From positions 124,001 through 188,000 of the forward strand of contig CALUVV010000003.1 in NCBI GenBank assembly GCA_944324305.1: a DNA stretch of 64,000 bases. Direction: 5' to 3'. The stretch comes from Candidatus Gastranaerophilales bacterium (GTDB taxonomy: Bacteria > Cyanobacteriota > Vampirovibrionia > Gastranaerophilales > Gastranaerophilaceae). The position numbers and the translations under genes were made by a program. The stretch's first letter is position 1, and the number at the start of each line of letters is the position of its first letter. This document shows, one piece after another, positions 1-8,523 of the stretch. A model generated the notes under the pieces. The model was not told the DNA's origin. It saw only the letters and a program-made list of their open reading frames with translations, and did not search any database.

Positions 1-741
1 GTTCAAAAAGAAACGGAACGTCTGAGAGATGATTTTATAGCAACTCTTACCCATGATATGAGAACACCTTTGCTTGCCGCTATTCAAACTTTAAAATTTT
101 TCCTCGAAGGAGCTATTGGAGAGCTTGACGAAAAGCAAAAAGTTCTTTTATCTACAATGCTTCAGAGTAACGAGGATTTGCTCGGCCTTGTTAATGCACT
201 GCTTGAAGTATACAGATTTGAAAGCGGAAAGTTAACACTTTGCAAAACTGCTTTTCCTGTTAAAGATCTGGTTGAACAGTGTTATTCCGAATTGAAACCT
301 CTTGCGGCTAAAAAAAATCTTAAGTTTGAAGTTATCTTTGAACTTCCGGACAACCTTCATATTACGGCTGACAGAGCTGAAATTAAACGTGTAATTACAA
401 ATCTTTGCGGGAATGCTTTAAACTATACCAATAAAGGCGGGGAAATCAGCGTTCTTGCAAAGGCTCAAAACGGTGATTTTATATTTTCGGTAACAGACAA
501 CGGAAACGGTATTCCGCAGGCTGATATTCCGAACTTATTTAAGAGATTTTCTCAAGGCACGGCGAGAAAACGTTCTACGGGAACAGGGCTCGGACTGTAT
601 CTCTCCAGACAAATTATAGAAGCCCATAACGGCAAAATTTGGGTTGACAGTAAAGTTGATAAAGGCAGTGAATTTTCATTCCTGTTAACTGATGTGGTTA
701 CGGATGCTAAAGTTAAAGAAAGACAGGTTTCTAATGGCTAA
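1..741 (+). CDS. Sensor histidine kinase, C-terminal part (5' end outside window)
   Basis: Two-component kinase that autophosphorylates on His and passes the phosphate to a regulator, here probably the next gene. The frame is open from base 1, so the N-terminal sensor part is missing. The H-box FIATLTHDMRTP puts the phosphorylated His at codon 18 (nt 52-54). The ATPase domain follows, with N-box NLCGNALNY (about residues 134-142), G1 box DNGNGIP and G2 box GTGLGLYLS. The last 8 nt overlap the response regulator start, as expected for a co-translated pair. The family call is secure; the signal sensed cannot be told from this fragment. Confidence 0.95.
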   Translation, partial: VQKETERLRDDFIATLTHDMRTPLLAAIQTLKFFLEGAIGELDEKQKVLLSTMLQSNEDLLGLVNALLEVYRFESGKLTLCKTAFPVKDLVEQCYSELKPLAAKKNLKFEVIFELPDNLHITADRAEIKRVITNLCGNALNYTNKGGEISVLAKAQNGDFIFSVTDNGNGIPQADIPNLFKRFSQGTARKRSTGTGLGLYLSRQIIEAHNGKIWVDSKVDKGSEFSFLLTDVVTDAKVKERQVSNG

Positions 742-1408
742 AAATATCAGAGTTCTTATAGTTGAAGACCATGATATGGCCCGTATGGGGCTCTCGGTTA
801 TACTCGGCAATAATCCCAATATTGAAATTGCGGGGATGTGCGCTGACGGTCAGGAAGGTGTTGATAATGCTTTGGAAATCATGCCTGACGTCGTTGTTAT
901 GGATATAGGATTGCCTACTATTGACGGTATTGAAGCTACAAAGAGAATTAAAGCCTCAAATCCCGATATCAAGGTTTTAATGTATACTTCCCGCGAAAGT
1001 GAAGATGATATTTTTGATTCTTTTCAGGCAGGTGCTGACGGTTATATTACAAAAGGGGCAACTTCCGAGCAGACTGTATCAGCCGTAATTGCTGTTTCTG
1101 AAGGTGCAGGATGGCTCGATCCCGCAATTGCAAAGGTTGTTTTAACAAATATAAGGCGCGGTTCCGCAGTTACCGAAAAACGGGGAGAAATAAACTATAA
1201 ACTCGGTAAAAATCTTTACGGGCTTACTGAACGCGAAATGGAAGTTCTTGCCTTGATTGTTGATGGTTTAACTAATCCGCAGATTGCTGAAAAACTTGTT
1301 ATAACTATTTCTACAACTAAAACACATGTTCACAGTATTTTGCAGAAGCTTTATGTAAATACCCGTTCAAAAGCTATTTCCATGGCTATGAAAGAGGGTT
1401 TGGTATAA
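734..1408 (+). CDS. NarL/LuxR-family response regulator
   Basis: DNA-binding transcription regulator, partner of the upstream kinase. I chose the ATG at 734 (MAKNIRVLIVEDHD) rather than an upstream in-frame start, because it begins at the usual receiver start and overlaps the kinase stop. The receiver domain has acidic residues near E11/D12, phospho-acceptor D57 (VVVMDIGLP), T85 and K107. The C-terminus (about 160-224) is a LuxR-type helix-turn-helix (GLTEREMEVLALIVDG, TKTHVHSILQKL). The 224 aa length is typical. Targets are not evident; the gene 1 nt downstream may be co-transcribed. Confidence 0.95.
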   Translation: MAKNIRVLIVEDHDMARMGLSVILGNNPNIEIAGMCADGQEGVDNALEIMPDVVVMDIGLPTIDGIEATKRIKASNPDIKVLMYTSRESEDDIFDSFQAGADGYITKGATSEQTVSAVIAVSEGAGWLDPAIAKVVLTNIRRGSAVTEKRGEINYKLGKNLYGLTEREMEVLALIVDGLTNPQIAEKLVITISTTKTHVHSILQKLYVNTRSKAISMAMKEGLV

Positions 1409-1409
1409 T

Positions 1410-2786
1410 ATGATTTATGCGCTTCTCGGAATTGCCGCGGCTTTTTGTGCTTATATCCAGTGGGGAGACGAAATACCTGTTCCTCATATAGATAAGGATA
1501 TGACTAAAAAAGAGGCTAAATACATTCATAATGTTAATAAGAGAGAAGAAAAGGAAAAATTTAAACGTGCCAAACTGGAAAGAAACCCTTCAGGTTACAT
1601 GACCGTTGAGGAATATGAACTCCTTTCAGCTCCCAAAGACAGAATGACAGAGGAAATTGATATTCCTAAAGTGCCGACGCCTGCTGATATGATTTATGTT
1701 CCTCAGCCTGCTTATAAAATTGTCAGATACAATAATCCCCCCGGCAGTCCTGAAATTACTCTTACCAAAACATTTTATGAAAAACGCCAGCAGAATGCTC
1801 AGGGGATTGTTTCACCGGACTTTACAAAATTAGTTTATCCAGCTGTTTACTACTATCCTAACAGCGGGTCAACAGCTTGTGATTTGTTTGTCATTAATCT
1901 TGAAGAAGCAAAATCAAACATGGATAAAATTTTAACTGCAAACACTATTCATAAACTTTCGGATCCGATTTTATCAACTGATAAGGCAAATGATAACTAT
2001 TATACTTTCAGAACTTTAACCCCTGTTGATTTTTCGGCTGACGGTGCCAAACTTCTTGTTAAAGAAAAAATCGGTAACACAAAAGACGGTATATGGCAGA
2101 CAACTCCTATTGTTTATGATTTTTCTACAGGCGTTTCGTACAGGCTTATTGAAGTAAGAGATGCCGTAGCTTATTACTGGAAAGAAAATAAAGGGCTTGA
2201 TCTTGAAGATAAAAGATGGGATATTTATCCGCTTGGATTTGCGGCAGATAACCCTGATTGGGTTATTGTAAACGCCGTTGCATATACTGGCAGCACCCCT
2301 GTTAACCTCGGTACCTGGACCGTAAGTTCGAAAGGGGAGCAATCACGACTTGTGACTTTTACTAATTCGGAAGTCCAAATAAGCATGAATGGTTACAAGC
2401 TTGTAAAAGACGGCGTTGTTTCCCCTTCAATTACTGAAAAAGAGGGAAAACAGCTCAAGCGTATTGAAAAAGAAAAAGCTAAACAAAAGAAAAAAGAAGA
2501 TAAAGCGGAAGTTAAAGCTCTTGAGCAGTCTTATAAAGCTAAAATTAAAGAGATGAATGCTGAATTTAAAGAAGCTCAGAAAGACTACAATTTACGCCGC
2601 AGGATACAGGGCTCCACATCCGGCGATGAAATCTTAATTAAGTATAAGGAAGTCAAAGCCGAACAAGAAGCTAAAAAACAACAGCAGCTCGAAAAACAGA
2701 AAGCTAAAGAATTAAAGCGTCTGGAAAAACAGCGTAAAAAGGAAGAAAAGCAAAAAGCAAAACAATCTGCTAATGAGGCAAATTGA
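1410..2786 (+). CDS. Unknown membrane-anchored protein with Lys/Glu-rich coiled-coil tail
   Basis: I do not recognise a family. The start lies 1 nt after the response regulator stop, so it is probably in the same operon. Residues 1-16 form a hydrophobic segment (signal anchor). The middle part (about 130-340) has repeated strand-like segments with motifs such as SPDFTKLVY and DFSADGAKLLV, faintly like TolB/WD beta-propeller blades; this is only an impression. From about residue 345 to the end the protein is almost entirely Lys, Glu, Ala and Gln, predicting a long charged coiled coil. The 3' end overlaps the convergent GIY-YIG gene by 17 nt. Confidence 0.6.
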   Translation: MIYALLGIAAAFCAYIQWGDEIPVPHIDKDMTKKEAKYIHNVNKREEKEKFKRAKLERNPSGYMTVEEYELLSAPKDRMTEEIDIPKVPTPADMIYVPQPAYKIVRYNNPPGSPEITLTKTFYEKRQQNAQGIVSPDFTKLVYPAVYYYPNSGSTACDLFVINLEEAKSNMDKILTANTIHKLSDPILSTDKANDNYYTFRTLTPVDFSADGAKLLVKEKIGNTKDGIWQTTPIVYDFSTGVSYRLIEVRDAVAYYWKENKGLDLEDKRWDIYPLGFAADNPDWVIVNAVAYTGSTPVNLGTWTVSSKGEQSRLVTFTNSEVQISMNGYKLVKDGVVSPSITEKEGKQLKRIEKEKAKQKKKEDKAEVKALEQSYKAKIKEMNAEFKEAQKDYNLRRRIQGSTSGDEILIKYKEVKAEQEAKKQQQLEKQKAKELKRLEKQRKKEEKQKAKQSANEAN

Positions 2787-3033
2787 TATTCTCTAGCAGT
2801 GCAAGCTTTTCACGATGCGTAAGCTTTTTAATTCTTGCTTCTTCCTTCATAGCTTCTGATTTAGAACCAAATTCTTTTTGGTATACTATTTTAATAGGTT
2901 TGTTTGCACGTGTATATTTGGCTCCTTTACCTTCCAGATGTGCCTGAAAACGTTTTTCTACATCATCGGTGTAGCCGCAGTATAAAGTATTCTTTTCAGT
3001 TAAAATGATATATGTGTAATATTTTTTCTGCAT
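2770..3033 (-). CDS. GIY-YIG domain protein (YhbQ/UPF0213-like)
   Basis: Small single-domain GIY-YIG nuclease-superfamily protein of 87 aa, the usual length of the YhbQ/UPF0213 group. Visible motifs are YYTYIILTEKNTLYCGYTDD (the GIY...YIG strands), the conserved Arg in VEKRFQAH, and the Glu/Lys-rich C-terminal helix EAMKEEARIKKLTHREKLALL. Members are usually linked to DNA repair or turnover, but the physiological role is not established. It is convergent with the upstream gene, overlapping it by 17 nt. Confidence 0.9.
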   Translation of the reverse strand: MQKKYYTYIILTEKNTLYCGYTDDVEKRFQAHLEGKGAKYTRANKPIKIVYQKEFGSKSEAMKEEARIKKLTHREKLALLENINLPH

Positions 3034-3118
3034 ATATATTCAGTTTATAAATAAAAAAGACGGTTTTTGTAACCGTCAATCAATGTATTTCTTTTTTCTT
3101 TATTTTCAAAATTCTATA

Positions 3119-3481
3119 TTAGCAGACAGAAGTAAATCCTCCTGAAGATGCTCCGCAAGAGCCGCCGGAAAAACCGCACGATGCGCCGGAGAATGAACCG
3201 CCGTCAGAAAAACTTCCGCTTGAAGTTAATGTTGAAACTGCATTAGAAAAACTGCTTAAAAATCCTCCCGTATATGCTACTGTTTCTCCTGAATCTGTAT
3301 ATTGAGAGTAATCAACCGCAAACGGATTGCTTGTTGAAAACACATCATAAACTTTTGTTTCGAAAAGACTATGAAACCGATTCATTGCTAATGAACCTGC
3401 TGTTTCAATTGATTCTGCAGGTTTGCTGCTTCTGATATTATTAGTTCTTGCTTCAGATGATTTAGATGCTATGTTATTCAT
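3119..3481 (-). CDS. Small protein with Ser/Gly/Cys-rich C-terminal tail, unknown
   Basis: 120 aa, preceded by a clear Shine-Dalgarno (AGGAG, 6 nt before ATG), so probably translated. There is no signal peptide and no known family. Residues 1-40 are polar (Ser, Asn, Lys). The last 30 or so are nearly all Ser, Gly, Ala and Phe, with three Cys (GASCGFSGGSCGASSGG...VC). Such a tail could be a flexible secreted region or, more speculatively, the core of a modified peptide. No modification or export gene is adjacent. Function unknown. Confidence 0.6.
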   Translation of the reverse strand: MNNIASKSSEARTNNIRSSKPAESIETAGSLAMNRFHSLFETKVYDVFSTSNPFAVDYSQYTDSGETVAYTGGFLSSFSNAVSTLTSSGSFSDGGSFSGASCGFSGGSCGASSGGFTSVC

Positions 3482-3676
3482 TATCTGCTCCTATTAATAT
3501 CTCGTGTCTTACATTTATATAAAAAAATATTTTTTTATCGGATTTCGGCATGTGTTTCTTTTGTTACAATACTTAATAAAAGATATCAATCTAATGGTTT
3601 ATATACTTAAAACCCCTGATTGATGCGAATTTCCGTAATATAAAGTATTGTGTATGTGTAAAGGATTAAATAGGAT

Positions 3677-4297
3677 ATGTTGAAAAAGATTTTACTTACA
3701 TTAATTATATTTACGGGACTTGCAGCTTTTGCGGGAGAGAATTACCTCAATTCCGTTGTTATAGAGAATAATGACGGAGAAACATCCGTTATATTACGTT
3801 CGGATGAAGTTGCAAAAGTAAAAAGAGAAGTTGAAGCCCCTGATAAAGTAATACTTACTTTAAAAGGGATTTCACAATCACCGGATATTAATACTCTTTA
3901 TAAAAATGCTTCAAATGTAAGCGGTTTGATAATACAAAATGACGGGAATAATGACCTTAAAGTTTATATAGAAGCCCCCGGTATTTCTAAGGCTGATATT
4001 GTTTTTGATACACCTAACTCGGCTCCTGTCACTGTAAGCGATGCATCAGGAGAAGAAAGGATTGTATGGAGCATTATTTCAATAGCTATATTGCTGCTCG
4101 TAATGCGTTCTGCGAAAAATATCAGTCCTAAACCTGCCAAAAAGGATATTAACGAAATTATTAAAGAACGCGAAAAAGCTTTATACCGCAATTTCCAAAA
4201 AGAAGTTGCAGCTATGCCGAGCATGGGATATAAATTAAAAAGCTATAAAAAGCATGTTCTAAAAGGTGAAACTTTAAGACATTATTCGCAAGTATAA
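3677..4297 (+). CDS. Exported AMIN-like protein with one transmembrane segment
   Basis: 206 aa. Residues 1-19 are a classical signal peptide (MLKKILLTLIIFTGLAAFA). Residues 22-110 (NYLNSVVIENNDGETSVILRSD ending in a beta-rich stretch) resemble an AMIN-type envelope-targeting domain: short beta strands, VxLxLKGI pattern. A transmembrane helix follows near 133-148 (IVWSIISIAILLLVM), then a basic tail of about 55 residues that would be cytoplasmic. The arrangement suggests an inner-membrane envelope protein. It stands alone between its promoter region and a terminator. The AMIN assignment is tentative. Confidence 0.55.
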   Translation: MLKKILLTLIIFTGLAAFAGENYLNSVVIENNDGETSVILRSDEVAKVKREVEAPDKVILTLKGISQSPDINTLYKNASNVSGLIIQNDGNNDLKVYIEAPGISKADIVFDTPNSAPVTVSDASGEERIVWSIISIAILLLVMRSAKNISPKPAKKDINEIIKEREKALYRNFQKEVAAMPSMGYKLKSYKKHVLKGETLRHYSQV

Positions 4298-4327
4298 AAA
4301 ATCCGCTTTTAATAAGCGGATTTTTTT
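4298..4327. terminator. Bidirectional intrinsic terminator
   Basis: Inverted repeat AATCCGCTT / AAGCGGATT with a 4-5 nt loop, A-run on the left and T-run on the right. It serves the AMIN-like gene on + and wecB on -. Confidence 0.9.
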
Positions 4328-5435
4328 AATATTTACTAATTATCTCTTCTATTTTTTTAGATGATGTTCCGTCGCCATATGGATTTTGCGCCTTTAATCT
4401 TGTTTCTTCACGGGTTTTAGACAGAACTTCTTCACTGTGTGAAACAATTTTATCATAATCTGCACCGACCAGAATTGAAACACCTGCATCAATACCTTCC
4501 TGACGTTCTGTTTCATAACGCATTACAAGTGTCGGGCAGCCGAATGACGGTGCTTCTTCCTGAATTCCCCCCGAATCCGTAAGGATTAATTTGGCATTCT
4601 TCATCAGGTAGACCAGATAAGGGTAATCCAGCGGTTTCAATAATTTTACGTTAGAATAACCTCTTAACCGTGAATGAATTTTATCTTTTACGTTGGGGTT
4701 CGGGTGAACAGGAATAACAAAGGTGTGGTCTTTATATTCTTTTACCAGATGTTCTATTGCATCCAGAATTCTGTCAATCCTTTCACCATGGTTTTCACGT
4801 CTGTGGGCTGTTATTAAAACTAATTTGTCATCAACTTTTATACCTGCATTGTCAAAATATAATCTTGCACTGTCCAATGTTCTGTCAGACAGGCAAAATA
4901 AGGCATCAATAACAGTATTTCCTACTACGAAAATTTTATCATCCGATATATTTTCTTTTAATAATGCCTGTCTGTTTTTTTCAGTCGGCGCAAAATTGAG
5001 AGCCGCAACACGTGATGTCATCTGGCGCATAACTTCTTCGGGAAACGGTTCGTAAATATCATAAGAGCGCAAACCCGCTTCAACATGATACACGGGTATT
5101 TTTCTGTAAAAACTTGCAAGTGCACCGCAAAGCACGGTCATTGTATCACCTTGTACAATTGTTGCATCAATATTATTTTCATTAAATACTTTATCAAGAG
5201 CATTAAGAATACGTGTTTGAACTTCTGAAAGAGATTGATTAGGTTTCATGCAATCCAAATTTAAATCCGCTTCCAGACCGAAATATGCAAGTGTTTGATT
5301 TGAAAGTTCTTTTTGCTGTTCAGTATTGCAAATAATAACGTTATATTTATCAGGATGTTTTTTTAACTCCAAAATTACGGGAGCAAGCTTAATAACCTCA
5401 GGGCGTGTGCCAAATACAAATAATATATTTTTCAT
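4326..5435 (-). CDS. wecB: UDP-N-acetylglucosamine 2-epimerase (non-hydrolysing)
   Basis: Interconverts UDP-GlcNAc and UDP-ManNAc, supplying ManNAc for surface polysaccharides. 369 aa, full length. Start taken at MKNILFVFGTRPEVIKLAPVI, the canonical N-terminus; a longer frame upstream adds 23 unlikely residues. Other family signatures are VQGDTMTVLCGALASFYRKIPVYHVEAGLRS, PFPEEVMRQMTSRVA, ITAHRRENHG and TDSGGIQEEAPSFG. No good Shine-Dalgarno is visible. It is monocistronic, without neighbouring polysaccharide genes, and shares the terminator of the convergent gene. Confidence 0.96.
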   Translation of the reverse strand: MKNILFVFGTRPEVIKLAPVILELKKHPDKYNVIICNTEQQKELSNQTLAYFGLEADLNLDCMKPNQSLSEVQTRILNALDKVFNENNIDATIVQGDTMTVLCGALASFYRKIPVYHVEAGLRSYDIYEPFPEEVMRQMTSRVAALNFAPTEKNRQALLKENISDDKIFVVGNTVIDALFCLSDRTLDSARLYFDNAGIKVDDKLVLITAHRRENHGERIDRILDAIEHLVKEYKDHTFVIPVHPNPNVKDKIHSRLRGYSNVKLLKPLDYPYLVYLMKNAKLILTDSGGIQEEAPSFGCPTLVMRYETERQEGIDAGVSILVGADYDKIVSHSEEVLSKTREETRLKAQNPYGDGTSSKKIEEIISKY

Positions 5436-5551
5436 ACAATAAAGTTTAATATAAAAAACATTCTTATGCAATTGTGTAATATGATTTATTGGCTTGTAAG
5501 GCAATTTATATTTAAAATGATGGTTTATAATATGAAAAAAAGGAGAAAGTT

Positions 5552-5782
5552 ATGTTAGATTTGTATATTTTGGAAACCTGCCCTTATTCCGTAAAAGTTA
5601 TGGAATATTTTGACAAACACGGAATTAAGTACAACAAAAAGGATATCACTGATCCTGAAAACTTAAATATGCTTATGAAAATAGGCGGGCAAAGACAGGT
5701 TCCGTTTCTTGATGACAAGGAAAACAATATTTCCATGTACGAATCTGATGACATTATTGATTACGTAAGAAATAAGGGTTAA
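5552..5782 (+). CDS. Glutaredoxin-like protein
   Basis: 76-aa thioredoxin-fold protein with a CPYS active site at residues 10-13 (monothiol-type variant of CPYC), cis-Pro motif QVPFL at 50-53, and ESDDIIDYV at the GSH-binding end. Strong Shine-Dalgarno AAGGAG before the ATG. The next gene begins 1 nt after the stop, so the two are almost certainly co-transcribed. This suggests it serves as a reductant or regulator for the hybrid-cluster-like protein (inference). Confidence 0.9.
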   Translation: MLDLYILETCPYSVKVMEYFDKHGIKYNKKDITDPENLNMLMKIGGQRQVPFLDDKENNISMYESDDIIDYVRNKG

Positions 5783-5783
5783 T

Positions 5784-7373
5784 ATGTTTTATAATTCAAC
5801 AAACGGTTTTGAATATAATGATTGTATCTCACGAGGAGCCTGCTCGATATCTCCGAATATATCATCAATGCAGGAAGTTATGTTTATTCTCCTGCGCCAG
5901 ATTGCATATTATCTTATTAAATTAAAAGAATTTGATATATGCAAAGAAGATGTTATTTTTGACGTAATCTCAGAAATAGCCTTAATTGATGCTGCAAAAG
6001 ATCTTTCGGAAGCTCAAATTTTGGATGCTTTTTCAAAACAATACATTAATCTTGTGAAATGCAGAAAAGAATATTTAAAAACCTGTAAAGAAAAAGGCGT
6101 ACAGTGCGATGATTTAAAAAATCTTATGAAGTTTTCACCAAAGACAAGCCTTTCAGGTATTTTAAAAAGAGGTGACAGAGAATTTATTCATAAGTATAAA
6201 AAATTTAATTTTGATAAAAAATATTCCGCGGAAATTCTGTCAGGCGTTATTAAAAGTGTATGTGTTAATCTGATAAGTTTATATGAACTTAATCAAAAAT
6301 GTGATGAGGCTTCGGATGAGGTTTTAAAAGCCTTAAATCTTTTTAACGCTCACAGAGTTCAGTCCGAAAAAATCAAAAGCGCTACAGAAACTCTTGCCAG
6401 GTATGATGTTGAGCTGCTGTATTTAATTAATGCTTCACAGACGCAAAAATACGGAAACATAGAAAAAACAGAGGTATCTCTTTCGACAAGGCCGAACAAA
6501 GCTGTTATGGTATCAGGCTCAAATCTCGAAGATTTACGCAGGGTATTGGAAGCTGCGGAAGGTAAGGATATAGATGTTTATACAAACGGAAACCTTATTG
6601 TAGCACATGCTTTTCCGTATTTTAAAAATTCAAAAAATTTAATAGGTCATTTCGGAACAGGCACCTTTAATACTATTTTAGATTTCGCAACCTTCCCGGG
6701 TGCAATCCTTCTGACTAAGAATGAAGCCCAGAATATAGAATATCTTTACCGCGGCAGGCTATTTACGACCGATGATATTGCCCCTAAAGGTGTTGTTAAA
6801 CTTGATAATGATGATTTTACTCCTCTCATGGAATCTGCAAGACAGGCTAAAGGATTTGCTAAAGGACAGGAAAGAAATTCTGTTGCCGTGGGATATGATG
6901 AGAACAAATTTGAAGAGGCAATTGATAATATTATTAATTCAAATCCCGATAAAATATTTATTATCGGACATTCAGCTTTATCTATGAATCAAAAAGATTA
7001 CTTCAAAAAATTCTTTTCTATCATGCCGAAAAACAGCAGAGCAATATCATTTTCGTATAACCCTGAAATGGATAATGTGCTGGCTGTAAACCTCGGAAAT
7101 GATTATGCGCTTATATACAGCGCCCTGCATAAAATCTTAAATAAAATACCGATAACATCTGATAAATTAGCCTTTTTCCTGACGAAGTGCGATGTTAATT
7201 CGTTGTCTAATATAATAAATCTTAAAAATAAAGGGGCAAAAAATATTTTTCTTTCCGACTGCCCTCCTACAGTTATCAATCCGGCTGTTTTAAGAGCATT
7301 TAATAAACTTTTCGGAATTCACGCAATCACAAATCCAAAGGACGATTTAGAGCTTCTTGATAAACTTAAATAA
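5784..7373 (+). CDS. Divergent hybrid-cluster protein (Hcp/prismane) homologue
   Basis: 529 aa. The segment VMVSGSNLEDLRRVLEAAEGKDIDVYTNGNLIVAHAFP...LIGHFGTGTFNTILDFATFPGAILLT aligns by eye with the Hcp core, which in true Hcp reads ...DVYTHGEMLPAH...GNYGNAW...GPILFTTNC. Here the ligand Glu of HGE is Asn, the Cys of TTNC is Glu (LTKNE), and the Cys positions near IIGHS and AVNLGN also appear replaced; one late Cys (FLTKCDVN) is kept. The N-terminus has only C14 and C20 (DCISRGACSI) instead of four cluster Cys. Nitric-oxide or hydroxylamine reductase activity is therefore doubtful. It may be a regulatory or altered-cluster paralogue. Confidence 0.75.
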   Translation: MFYNSTNGFEYNDCISRGACSISPNISSMQEVMFILLRQIAYYLIKLKEFDICKEDVIFDVISEIALIDAAKDLSEAQILDAFSKQYINLVKCRKEYLKTCKEKGVQCDDLKNLMKFSPKTSLSGILKRGDREFIHKYKKFNFDKKYSAEILSGVIKSVCVNLISLYELNQKCDEASDEVLKALNLFNAHRVQSEKIKSATETLARYDVELLYLINASQTQKYGNIEKTEVSLSTRPNKAVMVSGSNLEDLRRVLEAAEGKDIDVYTNGNLIVAHAFPYFKNSKNLIGHFGTGTFNTILDFATFPGAILLTKNEAQNIEYLYRGRLFTTDDIAPKGVVKLDNDDFTPLMESARQAKGFAKGQERNSVAVGYDENKFEEAIDNIINSNPDKIFIIGHSALSMNQKDYFKKFFSIMPKNSRAISFSYNPEMDNVLAVNLGNDYALIYSALHKILNKIPITSDKLAFFLTKCDVNSLSNIINLKNKGAKNIFLSDCPPTVINPAVLRAFNKLFGIHAITNPKDDLELLDKLK

Positions 7374-7377
7374 TAAA

Positions 7378-7414
7378 AAAAGAACCCCGTTTTGATATCG
7401 GAGTTCTTTTTTTT
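7378..7414 (+). terminator. Intrinsic terminator after the Hcp-like gene
   Basis: Stem AAGAACcCCG / CGGaGTTCTT with one mismatch, followed by eight T. Probably also used in reverse by rpsG. Confidence 0.8.
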
Positions 7415-7430
7415 GTTTTTGAAAAACAAA

Positions 7431-7901
7431 TTAATATCTGTAATGAGCAAAAGCCTTGTTAGCTTCAGCCATTTTATGAGTATCTTCACGTTTTTTGCAA
7501 GCTGCACCAGAACCGTTAGAAGCATCAATCAATTCGTTTGTTAATTTGTCAATGAATGATTTACCGCCGCGTTTCTTAGCTGCTTCAATAAGCCATGAAG
7601 AAGCAAGTGCAAAACCTCTGTCTGCTTTAACTTCAATAGGCACCTGATAAGTTGAACCGCCGATACGTCTTGCTTTAACTTCGAGTAGCGGAGTTGCGTT
7701 TGTCATAGCCTTTTGGAAGATTTCAAGAGCTTTTTCTCCTGTTCTTTCTTCTATTTTCAATAAAGTTGCATAGAAGATTTTTTCAGCAAGAGATTTTTTA
7801 CCGCGTCTCATAATTCTGTTAATAAATTTAGAAATATCAACGCTGTTATATACCGGATCTGCTAAAGGTATTCTTTTAGCGGGTTTAGAACGTCTGGACA
7901 T
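7431..7901 (-). CDS. rpsG: 30S ribosomal protein S7
   Basis: Primary 16S rRNA-binding protein that organises the head of the 30S subunit. 156 aa, the normal length, with [53 protein letters not shown] and the C-terminal KREDTHKMAEANKAFAHYRY. Its start overlaps the rpsL stop, so the pair is translationally coupled. fusA and tuf, which usually follow, are absent: a terminator and a convergent gene come next. Confidence 0.98.
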   Translation of the reverse strand: MSRRSKPAKRIPLADPVYNSVDISKFINRIMRRGKKSLAEKIFYATLLKIEERTGEKALEIFQKAMTNATPLLEVKARRIGGSTYQVPIEVKADRGFALASSWLIEAAKKRGGKSFIDKLTNELIDASNGSGAACKKREDTHKMAEANKAFAHYRY

Positions 7902-8287
7902 TATTTCTTACCTCCTTTAGCATTTTTCTTGGCACCGTATTTAGATCTGCTTTGAGCGCGGTTAGCAACACCTGCAGTATCGAGAGTACCTCTTACGATG
8001 TGATATCTTACACCGGGAAGGTCTTTAACCCTTCCGCCTCTGATAAGAACAACACTGTGTTCCTGAAGGTTGTGGCCGATACCCGGAATATATGAAGTAA
8101 CTTCAAATCCGTTAGTTAATCTTACCCTTGCAACTTTTCTTAAAGCCGAGTTAGGTTTTTTAGGGGTTGTAGTGTAAACCCTTGTACATACTCCGCGTCT
8201 TTGAGGACAATCCATCAATGCGGGAGATTTTGTTTTGTCAATTAGCTTTTTACGTTCTCTGCGAACAAGCTGGTTAATTGTAGGCAT
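7901..8287 (-). CDS. rpsL: 30S ribosomal protein S12
   Basis: Decoding-centre protein of the small subunit. 128 aa with [33 protein letters not shown] (Lys in PKKPNS is the wild-type, streptomycin-sensitive residue), [14 protein letters not shown] and [16 protein letters not shown]. Strong Shine-Dalgarno (AAAGGAG) before the ATG. First gene of a two-gene transcript with rpsG, driven by a near-consensus promoter about 170 nt upstream. Confidence 0.98.
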   Translation of the reverse strand: MPTINQLVRRERKKLIDKTKSPALMDCPQRRGVCTRVYTTTPKKPNSALRKVARVRLTNGFEVTSYIPGIGHNLQEHSVVLIRGGRVKDLPGVRYHIVRGTLDTAGVANRAQSRSKYGAKKNAKGGKK

Positions 8288-8453
8288 TTTTTTCTCCTTT
8301 ATTTAGTAACTGCATCGGCAAAATCATATCCTGAAACCCTTACGCATTCCGGTTATGACGGGACTGCCGGAAGGCCAAGCCTGCCCCTACGTCCTATTTT
8401 TGCCTCACTCACCGAACATTCAGCACGAAAATTTCGGCTAATAGTGTAATTTT
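8288..8453 (-). other. Long rpsL 5' leader with a GC-rich segment
   Basis: About 160 nt of transcribed leader between the predicted rpsL promoter and its ATG. Bases roughly 8340-8395 are markedly richer in G+C than the surroundings (GTAGGGGCAGGC, TTCCGGCAGTCCC on the minus strand) and contain short self-complementary pieces. It could be a ribosomal-protein autoregulatory leader or a small inserted repeat. I see no ORF in it. Confidence 0.4.
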
Positions 8454-8482
8454 ATTAAACTACACGCATAAAAACTTGTCAA
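8454..8482 (-). promoter_or_regulatory. rpsL promoter
   Basis: On the minus strand TTGACA (8482-8477), 17-nt spacer, TTTAAT (8459-8454). Near-consensus sigma-70 type, back to back with the promoter of the gene at 8524. Confidence 0.75.
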
Positions 8483-8488
8483 TAAATC

Positions 8489-8517
8489 TTGCAAATATGT
8501 TAATAATGCTATATAAT
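8489..8517 (+). promoter_or_regulatory. Promoter placing the transcript start at an ATG (leaderless)
   Basis: TTGCAA (8489-8494), 17-nt spacer, TATAAT (8512-8517), then only 6 nt before the ATG at 8524. The expected transcription start coincides with the start codon and there is no Shine-Dalgarno. Confidence 0.7.
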
Positions 8518-8523
8518 TGACCT

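Noticed and set aside
2016..2342. Minus-strand ORF of 108 codons within the coiled-coil protein gene
   Set aside because: No Shine-Dalgarno, no recognisable product, fully antisense to a better supported gene.
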